A DNA stretch of 6,349 nt, taken from positions 1 through 6,349 of the forward strand of contig CALKWG010000125.1 in assembly GCA_938004315.1 (NCBI GenBank). Reading direction: 5' to 3'. Below the pieces are notes generated by a model, which made no database searches, was not told the origin of the DNA, and worked only from the letters and a program-made list of their open reading frames with translations. The DNA comes from an uncultured Spirochaetaceae bacterium (lineage in GTDB: Bacteria > Spirochaetota > Spirochaetia > Treponematales > UBA12059). Shown here piece by piece: positions 5,486 through 6,349 of the stretch. Positions within the stretch are counted from its first letter, which is position 1; each line of letters starts with the position of its first letter. Both the position numbers and the translations under genes were made by a program.

Positions 5486-6349
5486 TCACGCTAGTTGACG
5501 TTGCATCCTCTTGCCCAGGATGGCCAAGGGGACGGCGAGGGCAAGGGCCATGAGTGCGGTGACGAGGAGGGGAACGAGCACGTCCGCCAAGGCCGCGTCC
5601 TCGGCGACCATGCGCCACAGGGGGTCGATGGCCCAATAGGTGGGGAAGAGGCGGGCTATCCAGCGCGGCCAGTCGGGGAAGAGGTAGAAGGCCACGGGGG
5701 CGAAGAGGAAGGCGCCCGAGCCCTTGACGACGGCGAAGAGCATCTCCGAGCTCCGCGCGACCACGCCGATGAGCGAGCCCAGGGCCGCCCAGAACGCGCC
5801 GGACACGAGGAGCACGACGGCCAGGCCCGGGAAGTCGCGGACGGTTACGCCGTTCAATAGGAGGCTCGCCAGGACGAGGAGGAAGGCCAGGACGACGCCC
5901 AGGAGCGCCTTGGCCGCCAGGACCTCCCCGATGCCGGCGGGGCTGGCCAGGACGGCGCTGATGGTGCGGCGCTCCTTCTCCTCCACGAGGAGCGAGGCGG
6001 GCACGAAGAGGCCGGCCATGATGAAGGCGTAGAAGGCGATGACGGGGACGAAGCGGGTGGCCAGGGGCGCGGGCTCGCCGGGCTCGGCGCGTATGAGCTC
6101 GACGCGGGCGGGCGGCTCGCCGCCCTCCACGGCGCGGACGCCGTCTATGGCGCCCACGGCCAGTACGAGGCGGTTCACGGCGTAGCTTTCGCCCGAGAAG
6201 CGCAGGTCCAGGACGGGGCGGCGGCCTTCCCTAAGCTCGCGGTCGAAGCCCGGCGGTATGACGACGCCGGCGTCGTAGTCGGCGGCGGCCAGGGCCCGCA
6301 CGAGTTCGTCTTCCGAATTGAGGCGGGCTATGCGCACGCCCGGCAGGGC
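5486..6349 (-). CDS. ABC-2 type transporter permease (5' end outside the window)
   Basis: The frame is open from the window edge to TGA at 5488-5486, giving 287 residues of the C-terminal part of an ABC-2 exporter permease (NatB/YhgE-like, ABC2_membrane family). The visible N-terminal stretch is an extracytoplasmic domain with AADYDAGVVIPPGFDREL (about 22-39), the common 'binding of IP.GF' pattern of these proteins. Then come five to six hydrophobic segments near 101-121, 145-168, 174-197, 205-226 and 254-278. The cytoplasmic motif EEKERRTISAVLASP (about 123-137) is characteristic of the family. A GTG at 6337 could be read as a start, but the in-frame sequence continues upstream as ALPG, matching the family, so the real start and first membrane helix lie outside. 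It should pair with an ATPase, probably encoded just upstream beyond the window. Exported substrate unknown. Confidence 0.88.
   Translation of the reverse strand, partial: ALPGVRIARLNSEDELVRALAAADYDAGVVIPPGFDRELREGRRPVLDLRFSGESYAVNRLVLAVGAIDGVRAVEGGEPPARVELIRAEPGEPAPLATRFVPVIAFYAFIMAGLFVPASLLVEEKERRTISAVLASPAGIGEVLAAKALLGVVLAFLLVLASLLLNGVTVRDFPGLAVVLLVSGAFWAALGSLIGVVARSSEMLFAVVKGSGAFLFAPVAFYLFPDWPRWIARLFPTYWAIDPLWRMVAEDAALADVLVPLLVTALMALALAVPLAILGKRMQRQLA

Noticed and set aside
5495..6032. + strand open frames opposite the ABC-2 permease
   Set aside because: They are antisense shadows of a gene with clear membrane segments and family motifs.

Overview
The window comes from a high-GC bacterium. 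Genes are tightly packed, with ATGA-type start/stop overlaps, purine-rich ribosome binding sites and one TTG start. The composition of the proteins (LacI regulator, NitT/Tau-type importer, DUF2200, Imm17-like protein, PNPOx-fold flavoprotein) and the frequent CTA/TTA leucine codons despite high GC would fit a GC-rich spirochaete. That is a weak guess; nothing here fixes the taxon.

Left part, + strand (1-3012). The tail of a probable substrate-binding protein runs into an ABC ATPase (67-849), which overlaps its permease (846-1598). Together they form a nitrate/sulfonate/taurine-type (NitT/TauT, SsuABC-like) importer of unknown substrate. After 48 bp comes an unrecognised multi-pass membrane protein (1647-2516). 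It overlaps by 11 bp a small 2H-superfamily phosphoesterase (2506-3012) with both HxT motifs.

Middle, + strand (3049-4134). A possible promoter over the end of the 2H gene leads into a compact three-gene set: a DUF2200 protein, a 68-residue two-helix membrane protein resembling the Imm17 family, and a pyridoxamine 5'-phosphate oxidase-fold (FMN-binding split barrel) protein. Gaps are 18 and 0 bp, so they are probably co-transcribed. Their joint function is unknown.

Right part, - strand (4137-6349). A LacI-family repressor (4137-5183) converges on the flavoprotein gene with only two bases between stop codons. Upstream of it lie about 300 bp without a convincing gene: roughly 273 bp at about 82% GC (my count), rich in inverted repeats, then a 33-bp AT-rich island. 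Beyond that is the 3' part of an ABC-2 exporter permease (5486-6349) that runs off the window.

I see no rRNA, tRNA, CRISPR array, insertion sequence or recognisable phage gene. Nothing here proves a new system. The best candidates for a second look are the DUF2200/Imm17-like/flavoprotein trio, the unknown membrane protein coupled to a 2H phosphoesterase, and the very GC-rich structured leader of the LacI gene.
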